Part shown: one piece after another, positions 46,349 through 54,891 of the stretch | Numbering within the stretch: the stretch's first letter is position 1 | Layout: every line of letters begins with the position of its first letter | Assembly: GCF_032399705.1 (NCBI RefSeq) | Contig: NZ_CP135922.1 | Span: 3,658,001-3,722,000, forward strand | Direction of reading: 5' to 3' | DNA: 64,000 nucleotides | Source of the DNA: Paenibacillus sp. BIC5C1 | GTDB taxonomy: Bacteria > Bacillota > Bacilli > Paenibacillales > Paenibacillaceae | The notes under the pieces: model-generated | The model's database searches: none | What the model saw: only the letters and a program-made list of their open reading frames with translations | Told to the model about the DNA's origin: nothing | Made by a program: the position numbers and the translations under genes

Positions 46349-47389
46349 TCAAGTAAGTACGGTCAGTGCCTCTCTCGTAAATGGAACCAGATCATCGGTA
46401 CGTCCTTCTTGAATTTTTTTAGCCCATTCAGGGTCGACTAGAAGAGCACGTCCTACACCAACCAGATCAAACTCATCATTCTGAAGTCGTTGTACCAATC
46501 CATCGATACCGACGTTACTTGCGCCTTTACCTTCTGTGAACAGACTTGTAAAGTCACCATCAAGACCAATCGATCCAACGGTGATTGTCGGTTTGCCAGT
46601 CAGTTTTTTGGTCCATCCTGCAAAATTCAGATCAGACCCTTCGAATTCTGGCTCCCAGAAACGGCGTGTGGAACAGTGGAAGATATCGACTCCGGCTTGA
46701 ACCAACGGTGCTAGAAGCTGCTCCAGTAATTCCGGTGTTTCAGCCAATTTAGCCTGATAATCATCTGTCTTCCACTGAGATAAACGCAGTACAATCGGAA
46801 ATTCCGGTCCCACTACTTCACGGCAAGCCTCAATCACTTCAACTGCAAAACGTGTGCGAGCCATCATATCTCCACCGTAACGATCCGTACGAGAGTTGGT
46901 TTTCTCATACAGGAATTGGTCGATCAGATAGCCGTGTGCTCCATGGATTTCAACACCATCGAACCCAACGCGTTTCGCTTCTGAAGCTGCTTGTGCGAAT
47001 TCCTGAACGATAGTAGTAATCTCAGCTTCCGAATAATCATTAACATGACCTTTGGCTCCCATATGCCAGATCTGCGGAATAATTCGACCGCCAGCTTCAT
47101 GTACTTCAGATACAACATGTGCCCAACCATTCATTGCAGTTTCGCCATAAAAGTGCGGCACATTGGCTTGATTGGATGCATCCGGGTGATTAATTATCGT
47201 CCCTTCCGTCACAATAAGCCCCACTGCGTTCTCAGCTCTGCGGCGGTAATAGCCCGCAACATTCGAACCCGGGATACCCTCCGGAGAAAATTGACGCGTC
47301 ATCGGCGCCATCACGATCCGATTGGATAACTTCAAGTGACCTAACTCTATAGGTTGGAACAATGCTTCTACGGATTGAGAATAATTCAT
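46349..47389 (-). CDS. Old yellow enzyme-family flavin oxidoreductase
   Basis: 346 residues, FMN-dependent NADH:flavin oxidoreductase/ene-reductase barrel. Visible are LFQPIELGHLKLSNRIVMAP, the active-site pair in GFDGVEIHGAHGYLIDQF, the RSRDRYGG-like NSRTDRYGGD, and FMN-phosphate loop VGVGRALLVDPEWA. It reduces C=C bonds of enones or nitro compounds. After PQIWHMG the family usually has 25-30 further residues of a variable loop that are absent here (GAKGHVNDYSEAEI follows at once), so a small in-frame deletion is likely. Start at 47389 behind GGAGG. A TetR gene upstream probably controls it. Confidence 0.88.
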   Translation of the reverse strand: MNYSQSVEALFQPIELGHLKLSNRIVMAPMTRQFSPEGIPGSNVAGYYRRRAENAVGLIVTEGTIINHPDASNQANVPHFYGETAMNGWAHVVSEVHEAGGRIIPQIWHMGAKGHVNDYSEAEITTIVQEFAQAASEAKRVGFDGVEIHGAHGYLIDQFLYEKTNSRTDRYGGDMMARTRFAVEVIEACREVVGPEFPIVLRLSQWKTDDYQAKLAETPELLEQLLAPLVQAGVDIFHCSTRRFWEPEFEGSDLNFAGWTKKLTGKPTITVGSIGLDGDFTSLFTEGKGASNVGIDGLVQRLQNDEFDLVGVGRALLVDPEWAKKIQEGRTDDLVPFTREALTVLT

Positions 47390-47557
47390 AATAACCTCCA
47401 CATATTTCGTTTTATATAATTTGACCTAGGAGATGTTAAACAGCAACCAGCCTGGTTAACAGCTAGACGTTACTTCCAAATGAATCAATACACGATTTTT
47501 ATCGAAAAACCCCACCTCCTTCAAGGTTTCGTGGTGCATTAATCCGCCTTTAATCAT

Positions 47558-47573
47558 TTTTGACTTCGAAGTC
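47558..47573. promoter_or_regulatory. Perfect 16-bp palindrome upstream of the OYE gene
   Basis: TTGACTTCGAAGTCAA lies between the TetR stop and the old-yellow-enzyme gene. It could be an operator or part of a terminator (it is preceded by CATTTT and followed by GAATTT). It shares the TTGAC core with the palindrome at 48181-48212. Confidence 0.4.
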
Positions 47574-47593
47574 AAGAATTTCACAAAAAAAGA

Positions 47594-48169
47594 TCAAGAC
47601 ATGATCATGCCAAATGAAGTACGCAGAACCGTCTCGATCTGTTCACGGGATGAACCTGATTTCTCCATAACTCTCACACCAAAAATCGTGTTATTTAGAT
47701 AAGATGCAAGCTCTATACTCGTATACCGGTTGGAAATTAACTGTTGTTTCTGACCACTACTTATGATCTTCTCTAATACCAGTTGAACCTCTTCTACCAT
47801 GAGCTCAGCTTCACGTGTGACCTGCTCGTCATCTGTTCCGAATTCGAGTGATGCATTCACAATTAGACACCCTTGGCAGCCAGTTTCATCGTCTAAAAGG
47901 GAATATCGTAATGCATCCAGTTTATCACCTGGAGACGAATCTAGGGCTTCAATCTCCTTCAGTTTCGCTATAACCTGTTCACGGTAAAGTGCCAGTGCCT
48001 TCAGGAACAACGATCGCTTATCTTTAAAAACACAGTACAAACTTTGCTTTTTAACTCCTGTAGTACGCGTAAGGTCCTCATAAGAAGTTGCTTTGAAGCC
48101 TTGATTCCAAAACACTTCCATAGACTGGTGTAATACACGATCAACATCAAATTCTCTTGGTCTGCTCAT
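47594..48169 (-). CDS. TetR/AcrR-family regulator
   Basis: 191 residues. HTH: VFWNQGFKATSYEDLTRTTG, then VKKQSLYCVFKDKRSLFLKA. The C-terminal domain carries GCQGCLIVNASLEFG, with the CxxC pattern of the TetR_C_16-like NemR/ComR group, which senses electrophiles and quinones through cysteines. The downstream old yellow enzyme is the classic partner of NemR. A 32-bp palindrome lies directly before its start (48181-48212). Confidence 0.9.
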   Translation of the reverse strand: MSRPREFDVDRVLHQSMEVFWNQGFKATSYEDLTRTTGVKKQSLYCVFKDKRSLFLKALALYREQVIAKLKEIEALDSSPGDKLDALRYSLLDDETGCQGCLIVNASLEFGTDDEQVTREAELMVEEVQLVLEKIISSGQKQQLISNRYTSIELASYLNNTIFGVRVMEKSGSSREQIETVLRTSFGMIMS

Positions 48170-48180
48170 GGGATTAATAT

Positions 48181-48212
48181 ATCAGTTATTGACCATGCAG
48201 TCAATAACTGAT
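48181..48212. promoter_or_regulatory. Operator palindrome of the NemR-like TetR
   Basis: ATCAGTTATTGAC (48181-48193), a six-base centre CATGCA, and GTCAATAACTGAT (48200-48212): perfectly symmetric. It lies 12 bases before the TetR start and about 35 before a divergent short ORF. Confidence 0.75.
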
Positions 48213-48246
48213 CATTTTACTTCATATCTCAAAAAGGATGGTTACA

Positions 48247-48360
48247 ATGGATAAACATAATCCCCGTCCCTATCCAATTCCCCAGTTAACCGAAAAGTTT
48301 CGATCATCGAATCATATGGAAATATCTTCCTTAAATTTCATATTCTTATCGTTGCCGTAG
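48247..48360 (+). pseudogene. Truncated gene divergent from tetR
   Basis: An ATG with AAGGATGG upstream encodes 37 residues (DKHNPRPYPIPQLTEKFRSS), then a stop. In the next frame LKFHILIVAVAALLRIYN follows, which looks like a membrane helix of the same lost protein. A short hairpin, CCATCC/GGGATGG at about 48461-48478, ends the region. The family is not recognised. Confidence 0.4.
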
Positions 48361-48514
48361 CTGCATTGCTGAGAATCTATAACTCTAAGGTTCTATGCTG
48401 TTAATTTGAATCACACTTATTACGGTTCTCGGCGCTGTCTGTAACGGCAAGTTTAAAGTCCATCCTTTGTGGGATGGCCCTTCTTTTTCTGCCTTTGTTA
48501 AATTATCGTACCCG

Positions 48515-49489
48515 TTAACACAAAAAGTCCATATCAATATAGGAAGTGTTATTTAACAAATTTTCATAATAGAAGCGTCGGGCTTGCTCATCCCATTCGC
48601 TCCAATCAGGAGCGTTAAAATCTCTGCTTCTATAGAATGCGGCTAAAACTCTAGTTTGCCTTAAATTAATAAATAATGGGATTTTGTTTAACCAACCTTG
48701 ACTCACGGTGTTTTCCCTACAATAGCCGTTTAAGAAATTGCAATAGTAACGCTTTGCAATCTCCTTTCTTACATCTCCAGACACAACCCACGGAATAGGG
48801 ATTTCATAAAATAATGGTGTAGCGATATCAGAAACAAACCAGCTATATTCCGCATCGTCATAGTCAATAACAAAGGCTTTGTCCCCATCATTAAGATAAT
48901 TGCCAGGGCTGATATCCCCATGAATAAGACCGTACGTATCTTTTTCCTTGGGTAAAGCGCTAACCTCAGTAATTAAACGATCAAAGTTATCGTGTAATTC
49001 TAACGGACAATACTTCTTAAATGAGGCTAATAGGGCATTATCATTCCATTCATAGCGTGAATGTTGGGACGAATAATGAAGTGAAAACTTATGTATTTTC
49101 CCGACCATTTGACCGATATTCTCATAAAACGTATTGCTCTCCTCGGCTATTACTGCATTTCTGCCGGGTGCTTTCTCAAAAGCTGTCACAACAAAGGATT
49201 CGTCAATTATATGAATAAAATCCCCTGATAAAGACTGAATGGGCTTCGCTACTTTCATTCCGCGATCAGCCAGGAACGTGATAAACTCTTGTTCCGCTCT
49301 GGTTAATAATTCATTCCGATGTGTGACATGGGCAATTCGTAAAATAACTTCTCGATTTCCAATTACCCCGGAATAAACGAAATTTTGAAACCCATTTAAT
49401 TCGAAAATTGAGTCTTCACGTATTCCAAAACATTGCGCGGACTGTCTCAATATATCTTGTGTGTATAGTAGTTTAATCTTTTTATCCAT
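48515..49489 (-). CDS. APH-family phosphotransferase
   Basis: 324 residues with the aminoglycoside/choline/homoserine kinase fold. The catalytic loop is YGLIHGDISPGNYL (the HGD-x-x-x-x-N motif) and the metal-binding motif is AFVIDYDDAEYSWFVSDI (DFG/DYD-like). The N-terminal lobe has EVILRIAHVTHRN, with the ATP-positioning residues less clear. It could act on a homoserine-like or sugar substrate; resistance to an aminoglycoside cannot be claimed. GGGGAGAGG precedes the ATG. It stands alone. Confidence 0.87.
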   Translation of the reverse strand: MDKKIKLLYTQDILRQSAQCFGIREDSIFELNGFQNFVYSGVIGNREVILRIAHVTHRNELLTRAEQEFITFLADRGMKVAKPIQSLSGDFIHIIDESFVVTAFEKAPGRNAVIAEESNTFYENIGQMVGKIHKFSLHYSSQHSRYEWNDNALLASFKKYCPLELHDNFDRLITEVSALPKEKDTYGLIHGDISPGNYLNDGDKAFVIDYDDAEYSWFVSDIATPLFYEIPIPWVVSGDVRKEIAKRYYCNFLNGYCRENTVSQGWLNKIPLFINLRQTRVLAAFYRSRDFNAPDWSEWDEQARRFYYENLLNNTSYIDMDFLC

Positions 49490-49571
49490 ATAACCTCTCC
49501 CCTTTAATTTAATGGTAACAAAAGGTGCTGATTGAAAATATACTTAATTTGATTCAGAATTAAATTCTACA

Positions 49572-49602
49572 CAAAAAGCCACATCGGAAAGCTCGATGTG
49601 AC
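49572..49602 (-). terminator. Terminator after the CD3324-like gene
   Basis: CACATCG/CGATGTG stem with AGCTTTC loop, followed by GCTTTTTGTG on the minus strand. Confidence 0.75.
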
Positions 49603-49614
49603 TTACAAGTGAAT

Positions 49615-49881
49615 CTATTTTTTAGAGTAAATGATTTTCTTAATGCTTTCGTAGGAAAGACCGAATTCTTCCGAGAGTTCATCGATCGACTTTCCATTGA
49701 AATATGTTTGACGGATCGTTTCATTTCTTAGACTTAGCTGTTCTCTACTCCCCGATTTTTCTCCCCATTTTTTGTGCAATTTTTCAGGGGTCGGGACATA
49801 AACCATGTGGCCATGAATGTACTTCTGAATTTCTTTTAGCAACTCTTCCGGAAAGATAGTGTCTGCATTTACATATTTCAT
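49615..49881 (-). CDS. CD3324-family small HTH protein
   Basis: 88 residues. The opening YVNADTIFPEELLKEIQKYI, the VYVPTPEKLHKKWGEKSG centre and the C-terminal HTH IDELSEEFGLSYESIKKII are the pattern of the CD3324/Mor-like family found in Firmicutes. Probably DNA-binding, regulatory role unknown. AAGGAGCAGAGC precedes the ATG. The MITE-like element at 49921-50044 sits right in its promoter region and may supply its promoter. Confidence 0.8.
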   Translation of the reverse strand: MKYVNADTIFPEELLKEIQKYIHGHMVYVPTPEKLHKKWGEKSGSREQLSLRNETIRQTYFNGKSIDELSEEFGLSYESIKKIIYSKK

Positions 49882-49920
49882 GATAGCTCTGCTCCTTAAA
49901 ACTTTTTTTAAAAAATTTAA

Positions 49921-50044
49921 GGGAGCAAAGTCATTCTATAAACAGTAAACATCATACCAGAGATGATTCAGCGGTTTAAATATCATTCGTTCTTGCTCCA
50001 TACAAACAACCGCCGTTGTTTATAGAATAGACTTTGCATGGAGC
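49921..50044. repeat. MITE-like element with terminal inverted repeats
   Basis: The left end GAGCAAAGTCATTCTATAAA (49923 on) is repeated inverted at the right end as TTTATAGAATAGACTTTGC plus ATGGAGC (50019-50044). The ~125-bp interior has no ORF and holds a second dyad, AGCGGTT/AACCGCC. Size and structure are those of a miniature inverted-repeat element. Confidence 0.55.
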
Positions 50045-50384
50045 AGATTGTGGATTTTCCCATCAGTTGTAACCCTCCCTCTCAAAATTATAAATGTAAC
50101 ACTTCCCAAATATTCGTAATTACTATTTCTCGGATATTTCCTTACCGCACAAATACCCCGAAAACCGCGGCTATTTGTTTTACTACGGCTTCTGGAGTTG
50201 AACTGTTGCTTGCATGTCTAACTGGTTAAGTTCAATAAAACATCAGTCTAATACTGTAGTTGTAGAGGGGACTTTTTTTGTGTTCAAGGTTAAAAATCAA
50301 AAGATAAAGTAGACGAATGGGTGCTACCGTCCTTAACCACGTGTGCTAAACGCTGCCTGCTATATGCCTCATTTATACATAGGC
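50045..50384. other. Intergenic, no gene supported
   Basis: The plus-strand frame 50038-50229 starts inside the inverted repeat and has no protein-like features. A weak AGTC...GACTTTTTT dyad lies near 50246-50278. Nothing else was seen. Confidence 0.35.
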
Positions 50385-51290
50385 TTACAGTTTATTCTCA
50401 TTCTGTGAACCAAAAACTCCCCTGGTTGCTTCAATGAAAGATAACATGATTGGTGAAAGCCACTTGTCTTTGTGCCACAACATTTGCGTATATACCCGCA
50501 AGTCCGGAATTTGCCATGGGAGGGCAACAAGTTCACCGCGTTCAATTTCAGATTCCGCGACGATCTCAGGAAGAAAGGCAATACCGATTCCTGAAATTGC
50601 ACATTGTTTAATGGCTTCAGCACTTTGAAACTCTAGATACGTGATGCTATCAATGCCCTCTTTCTCAAATGACCGATCAAACATCGTTCGATATGGACAA
50701 CCTTTCTCATTCGTCAGGAACACTTCTTCATGAAAATCTTCCAATTGCAGCACAGTTCGTCTAGCGAGTGGGTGATCTGGAGCAGCTAACAATCGGAAAT
50801 GTTCTTCCAGCAAAGGTTCCACGGAAAGTCCACTCGAACGAATGGGTTCATCCAACATATAAACAATATCCGTGGTTCCCTCAAAGAGTGTTTGCTTGAG
50901 CTCTTGATTCGGAACTGAGCGGAAGATTAGACGAACTCCCGGATGCTGCGAACGAAACCGTTGAAAGACAGGTGGAAGCCGGTAGGAACAAATCACCTCA
51001 TTCGCACTTATTGTTAAGGTACCACTTAGAAGTTCATTATCATGGACAGCACTACGAGCTTCGTCCATTTTTTCAAGAACGCCTTGGGCGTGTGTTAAAA
51101 AGCGTTTACCCGCAGTTGTGAGCGCGAGTTGCTTGCCTAACCGATCAAAGAGGCGAACTCCTAGCTCATCTTCCAAGGCTTTAATTTGCATCGTGACGTT
51201 GGAAGGAACGTAGCTCAGCACTTCTGCTGCCCGCGTGAAATTCAATGTTGTTGCAACCGTACAAAACGTATTCAGTTGACGTAATTCCAT
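50385..51290 (-). CDS. LysR-family transcriptional regulator
   Basis: 301 residues from the ATG at 51290, with GAAGGGGGG upstream. The HTH reads LRQLNTFCTVATTLNFTRAA, then EVLSYVPSNVTMQIKALEDE and LGVRLFDR, and the effector domain starts at LSGTLTISANEVICSYRLP. It is divergent from the alpha/beta hydrolase gene at 51432, the usual arrangement for a LysR regulator and its target. The intergenic region holds TGAATA-N13-TATTCA (about 51323-51347), a possible T-N11-A-type site. Confidence 0.9.
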   Translation of the reverse strand: MELRQLNTFCTVATTLNFTRAAEVLSYVPSNVTMQIKALEDELGVRLFDRLGKQLALTTAGKRFLTHAQGVLEKMDEARSAVHDNELLSGTLTISANEVICSYRLPPVFQRFRSQHPGVRLIFRSVPNQELKQTLFEGTTDIVYMLDEPIRSSGLSVEPLLEEHFRLLAAPDHPLARRTVLQLEDFHEEVFLTNEKGCPYRTMFDRSFEKEGIDSITYLEFQSAEAIKQCAISGIGIAFLPEIVAESEIERGELVALPWQIPDLRVYTQMLWHKDKWLSPIMLSFIEATRGVFGSQNENKL

Positions 51291-51431
51291 CCAATGCCCC
51301 CCTTCATCTTTCAATTTTATTGAATACTATCTTGAATTATATTCACTTTTATTGAGAGTATCATAGCTCTATACTGAGCACAAGAGATCACAGTGAACAT
51401 GTGATTTCATTTTGAAGGGAGCGACTATACG

Positions 51432-52454
51432 ATGGACTATGAAATTTTTAATTTGGGTGATGTACTCTTACAATCAGGAGTGACGTTACCAGATGCTTTT
51501 CTTGCTTATAAAACATACGGAAAATTAAATGTACAGAAGGATAATGTTATTGTCTATCCAACGGCTTTTGGGGATCAGCATGTTCAGAATGAATGGCTCA
51601 TTGGCAGCGGGATGGCAATCGATCCAGAGAAATATTTTATTATCGTTCCCAATTTGCTGGGCAATGGGCTATCTTCCTCTCCCAGTAACACGCCTCCTCC
51701 ATTCGATCGGGCTAACTTTCCACAGGTAACCATCTATGATAACGTTCGATTCCAGCACCAACTGCTGACCGAAAAATTCGGCATTCAAAAGATTGCTCTC
51801 GTCGTCGGGTGGTCGATGGGCGGCATTCAGGCATTTCAATGGGGGGCAAGTTACCCGGAGATGGTCGAACGAATCGCACCTTTCGGAGGCATCGCCAAAC
51901 CTTGGCCTCACACATTTGTGGTCCTGGAAGGCGTGAAAGCTTCGCTGCTATCTGCAGTCGGCTTCGATTCTAGTAAATTAAACCAACTAAGTTCTACAGA
52001 CATGCGTGCGGTTGGTCGGGTGTATGCGGGATGGGGACTATCACATGCATTTTATAGAGAAGAGCTTTACCGTGAGATGGGATTTGACACTTTGGAGGAT
52101 TTTGTAGCTGGTGTCTGGGAAGATAGCTTTATGAATATGGATCCTCATAATGTTCTTGCAATGTTATGGACAGGCCAACATGCAGATATCAGTGCAAACC
52201 CCTCCTATAACGGAGATTTTGATAATGCACTTCAGAGCATAAAAGCTCTTGCCTGTATCATGCCGGGAAGCACGGATCTCTTCTGTACAGCGGACGATAA
52301 TGAATACGAAGCTAAGCGTATACCTAATGCTGCCTTGAAACCAATCCAATCGATATGGGGCCATTTTGCCGGTCGTGGAATCAACCGTGCTGATAATCAA
52401 TTTATTGATGACAATCTAAAACACTTGTTGTCACTTAGCACTGAGCGTTCATGA
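51432..52454 (+). CDS. Alpha/beta hydrolase, MetX (homoserine acetyltransferase)-like
   Basis: 340 residues of the MetX-related alpha/beta hydrolase group. The start matches the group (FNLGDVLLQSGVTLPDAFLA then YKTYGKLN). The oxyanion region is YPTAFGDQH, the nucleophile Ser lies in VVGWSMGGIQAFQW, and the Asp/His acid-base part lies in FCTADDNEYE and WGHFAGRG. True MetX has a GGSMGG elbow; GWSMGG and the absence of met genes nearby make another ester or amide substrate more likely. GAAGGGAGC precedes the ATG. Probably controlled by the divergent LysR protein. Confidence 0.87.
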   Translation: MDYEIFNLGDVLLQSGVTLPDAFLAYKTYGKLNVQKDNVIVYPTAFGDQHVQNEWLIGSGMAIDPEKYFIIVPNLLGNGLSSSPSNTPPPFDRANFPQVTIYDNVRFQHQLLTEKFGIQKIALVVGWSMGGIQAFQWGASYPEMVERIAPFGGIAKPWPHTFVVLEGVKASLLSAVGFDSSKLNQLSSTDMRAVGRVYAGWGLSHAFYREELYREMGFDTLEDFVAGVWEDSFMNMDPHNVLAMLWTGQHADISANPSYNGDFDNALQSIKALACIMPGSTDLFCTADDNEYEAKRIPNAALKPIQSIWGHFAGRGINRADNQFIDDNLKHLLSLSTERS

Positions 52455-52512
52455 ATAGTTCTCTTACTTATTTTTAACAAGTTGGATGAAATGAGGAAGA
52501 AGAAAACACCCG

Positions 52513-52683
52513 TCAGACAAGCGCAATAATCATCCCGAAAATGAGAGCATCATGCACACGGGCAGTCATTGCAAATGGTACAAGCGATGTGTCACTTGGG
52601 TTCTCAGCACTTTTCATGAACTTCTCAGCCCCATTGCTCATCACACTAACCAAGATAGCCGTACCGGTGGCTCCGAACACTTT
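52513..52683 (-). pseudogene. DHA2-type MFS exporter, C-terminal remnant
   Basis: 57 codons (KVFGATGTAILVSVMSNGAE onward to HDALIFGMIIALV, then a stop) match the last two membrane helices of EmrB/QacA-type exporters. The remaining ~400 codons are missing. It ends close to the terminator at 52721. Confidence 0.7.
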
Positions 52684-52720
52684 ATAAGTTCTAAAACCGA
52701 GCCGGATTGTTCAATGAAAC

Positions 52721-52761
52721 AAAAAGACCTCCAATCAACTCATTTGATTGGGGGTCTTTTT
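52721..52761. terminator. Bidirectional terminator
   Basis: AAAAAGACCTCCAATCA pairs with TGATTGGGGGTCTTTTT (17 bp, one mismatch), with A-run before and T-run after, so it works in both directions. It separates the MetX-like gene from the chemoreceptor gene. Confidence 0.85.
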
Positions 52762-52846
52762 GAATATGGTATTGTCTGATGGATACGCTATCTAGAAAAC
52801 AATATTTTTCATAGAAGCCGCAAGACCAAAAACTTCCCTAGTTTAC

Positions 52847-53686
52847 TTAAAAATATCTCGAAGCTTCCAGTAAGCGTTTCGACAAATCATTTAGACTGGC
52901 TAACGTCTCTTCAATTCCCTTGAATTCAACAGACTGACGCAGCACCGTCGCATCGACCGTGGAGGTCTTGGAGAGAATAGTCTCAACCTTCTCCCTCATG
53001 CGGCCGATACGCTCTTCGGCTTGCTGTACCGCATTCACACTATCGCCGGCAAGCTTGCGCACTTCGTTAGCTACCACTTGGAACGCTCTACCTGCGCTGC
53101 CTGCACGTGTCGCTTCAATACCAGCATTAAGTCCAATGATGTTTGTCTGCGAGGCGATCTTTTTTACCAAATCAGTTATCTTCATTGTCTCAAGAACTTC
53201 TTTCTTCGTTTGATCCGCTGACTTGCTCATCGATTCCTGTGCTTCCCGAAGCTCTTTGGACGTTTCCAGCAAATTGCTCATACTTGACGTAATTTGTGTA
53301 TTAGCCGAGACGAGCAGTTCTGCCAAGTCGGACAGCTTGGACTGCCTAGCCAAGCTAACTCCGAACGCAATCGCGCCCACTACCTCATCGCTTTCATCGA
53401 TTATAGGAATAGCAATCGTACGCGATGGGATGCCAAACACTTCTTTCGGAATAGACTTAATGACCATCTGTCTGGTCGTCATCGCCATTTCTATACCTTG
53501 ACCTTTCGAGATCATTGAACCTGGTTTTACATCCAACGGATTGCTGCGATCCGGCGAATAAAATATCATTTTCTCTTTATCAGCGATAGCTAGAGCAATA
53601 TCTTCTTCCTGGCAGAGCTGGGCAAAAAACGGTGCAGCTTTGAATATACTCTCCAATAATTCAGAGCGACTTACTGTAGATTCCAA
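52847..53686 (-). CDS. Soluble methyl-accepting chemotaxis-type receptor (YfmS-like)
   Basis: 279 residues, no membrane span. The N-terminal ~115 residues form a small sensor domain (IALAIADKEKMIFYSPDRSN, IAIPIIDESDEVVGAIAFGV; GAF/Cache-like). The C-terminal half is a shortened MCP signalling hairpin with the conserved tip sequence TNIIGLNAGIEATRAGSAGR and AFQVVANEVRKLAGDS, which contacts CheA/CheW. This matches the soluble receptor YfmS of B. subtilis in size. Starts with TTG behind GGAGAGG. It has no neighbouring che genes. Confidence 0.88.
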   Translation of the reverse strand: MESTVSRSELLESIFKAAPFFAQLCQEEDIALAIADKEKMIFYSPDRSNPLDVKPGSMISKGQGIEMAMTTRQMVIKSIPKEVFGIPSRTIAIPIIDESDEVVGAIAFGVSLARQSKLSDLAELLVSANTQITSSMSNLLETSKELREAQESMSKSADQTKKEVLETMKITDLVKKIASQTNIIGLNAGIEATRAGSAGRAFQVVANEVRKLAGDSVNAVQQAEERIGRMREKVETILSKTSTVDATVLRQSVEFKGIEETLASLNDLSKRLLEASRYF

Positions 53687-53930
53687 TCGAACCTCTCCTC
53701 TGTCCGCATAATAAATCCATTTTATGTACTCTAGAATATTGTACCTCTAAAATGTTATTTCATTGTTAAGCGGAACTTGCATGCTTCACGTTCATATTGT
53801 CAACTCTGAGGTCAATACATGGACAAAAGCAACTTAGCCATCCCACAGAGTGGGACGGCTTCAAACTGGCTATATATGTGTTCGCAGTTAAGCGGGTACC
53901 TGTCGTAACTCAAGCTTTCTTTTCATGATG

Positions 53931-54827
53931 CTATCGTTTGCGTCGGGCTGTCCGTACGATTCCATCAACAACAGTTTCAAACAACTGTGCCGGAAGATCA
54001 TGTCCCATGCCTTCAAGTAACATGAATTCTGCACCAGAGATGGCATGAGCCGTGTCTTTTCCGCATGCTGGGACAAACATAGGGTCGTCCACCCCATGGA
54101 TTACTAATGATGGAACATTTACTTTTGCCAATTGAGGACGCCGGTCTCCAGAAACAGCAATAGCTGCAATTTGCCGCCCTACACTCCCCGGATCATAAGC
54201 TCGCTGAACCTCTTCTCGAATAATTGAATGATATTCGTTCTCGTCAAATGGATAACCTGTACCGGCAATACGTCTGGCAAAAGCAACACTATGAGCTAAG
54301 TATCCTGCTTCATCCTCCATTGGGTTTGGTGCCGGACGAGTCATTAACGCCATTACATCAGGCGATGTTGGTGGGAGTTCGGGATTTCCTGTTGTTGACA
54401 TGATGGAAGTAAGAGATAAAATACGCTCCGGATATCGGCTGGCAACAAGCTGAGCAATCATGCCGCCCATCGAGCGTCCAACGACATGTGCCTTTTGTAT
54501 TCCAAGAGCATCTATCAGTCCAATCGTATCATCAGACATATCGTTGAGCGTGTATGGAATATCCGGGCGCTGTCCCGACATCAGAGTTTTTGCAAGTGCT
54601 TCAAAATCTAACGTAGCGTAATGGCTAAAGTGTGTGGATAGGCCGGTATCACGATTATCAAAGCGAATGACTCGAAATCCGCGCGCCGCCAACATCTCAC
54701 AAAATGGAACGGTCCACCGGATCATTTGGGTTCCAAGCCCGGCAATCAGAAGAATGGTTTCGTCCTTTTCGTTGCCATAGCTATCATAGGCGAGATCAAT
54801 ACCGTTTACTTTTATTAACATATTCAT
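53931..54827 (-). CDS. Alpha/beta hydrolase
   Basis: 298 residues from the ATG at 54827, which has GGAGA eight bases upstream. Canonical alpha/beta hydrolase: LLIAGLGTQMIRWTVPFCEM, RVIRFDNRDTGLS, the nucleophile elbow AHVVGRSMGGMIAQL, the acid region LVIHGVDDPMFV and the His region GMGHDLPAQLF. Similar to epoxide hydrolase/lactonase-like enzymes; the substrate is unknown. Second gene after the DUF2239 gene, 64 bases apart, so it should be controlled by the double CCCGGG operator. Confidence 0.88.
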   Translation of the reverse strand: MNMLIKVNGIDLAYDSYGNEKDETILLIAGLGTQMIRWTVPFCEMLAARGFRVIRFDNRDTGLSTHFSHYATLDFEALAKTLMSGQRPDIPYTLNDMSDDTIGLIDALGIQKAHVVGRSMGGMIAQLVASRYPERILSLTSIMSTTGNPELPPTSPDVMALMTRPAPNPMEDEAGYLAHSVAFARRIAGTGYPFDENEYHSIIREEVQRAYDPGSVGRQIAAIAVSGDRRPQLAKVNVPSLVIHGVDDPMFVPACGKDTAHAISGAEFMLLEGMGHDLPAQLFETVVDGIVRTARRKR

Positions 54828-54891
54828 TGTGCTATTCTCCTTAAATTGATGTATAGTCTGCGGTTTCACCAAAATGCTCCTAACTCTATTC

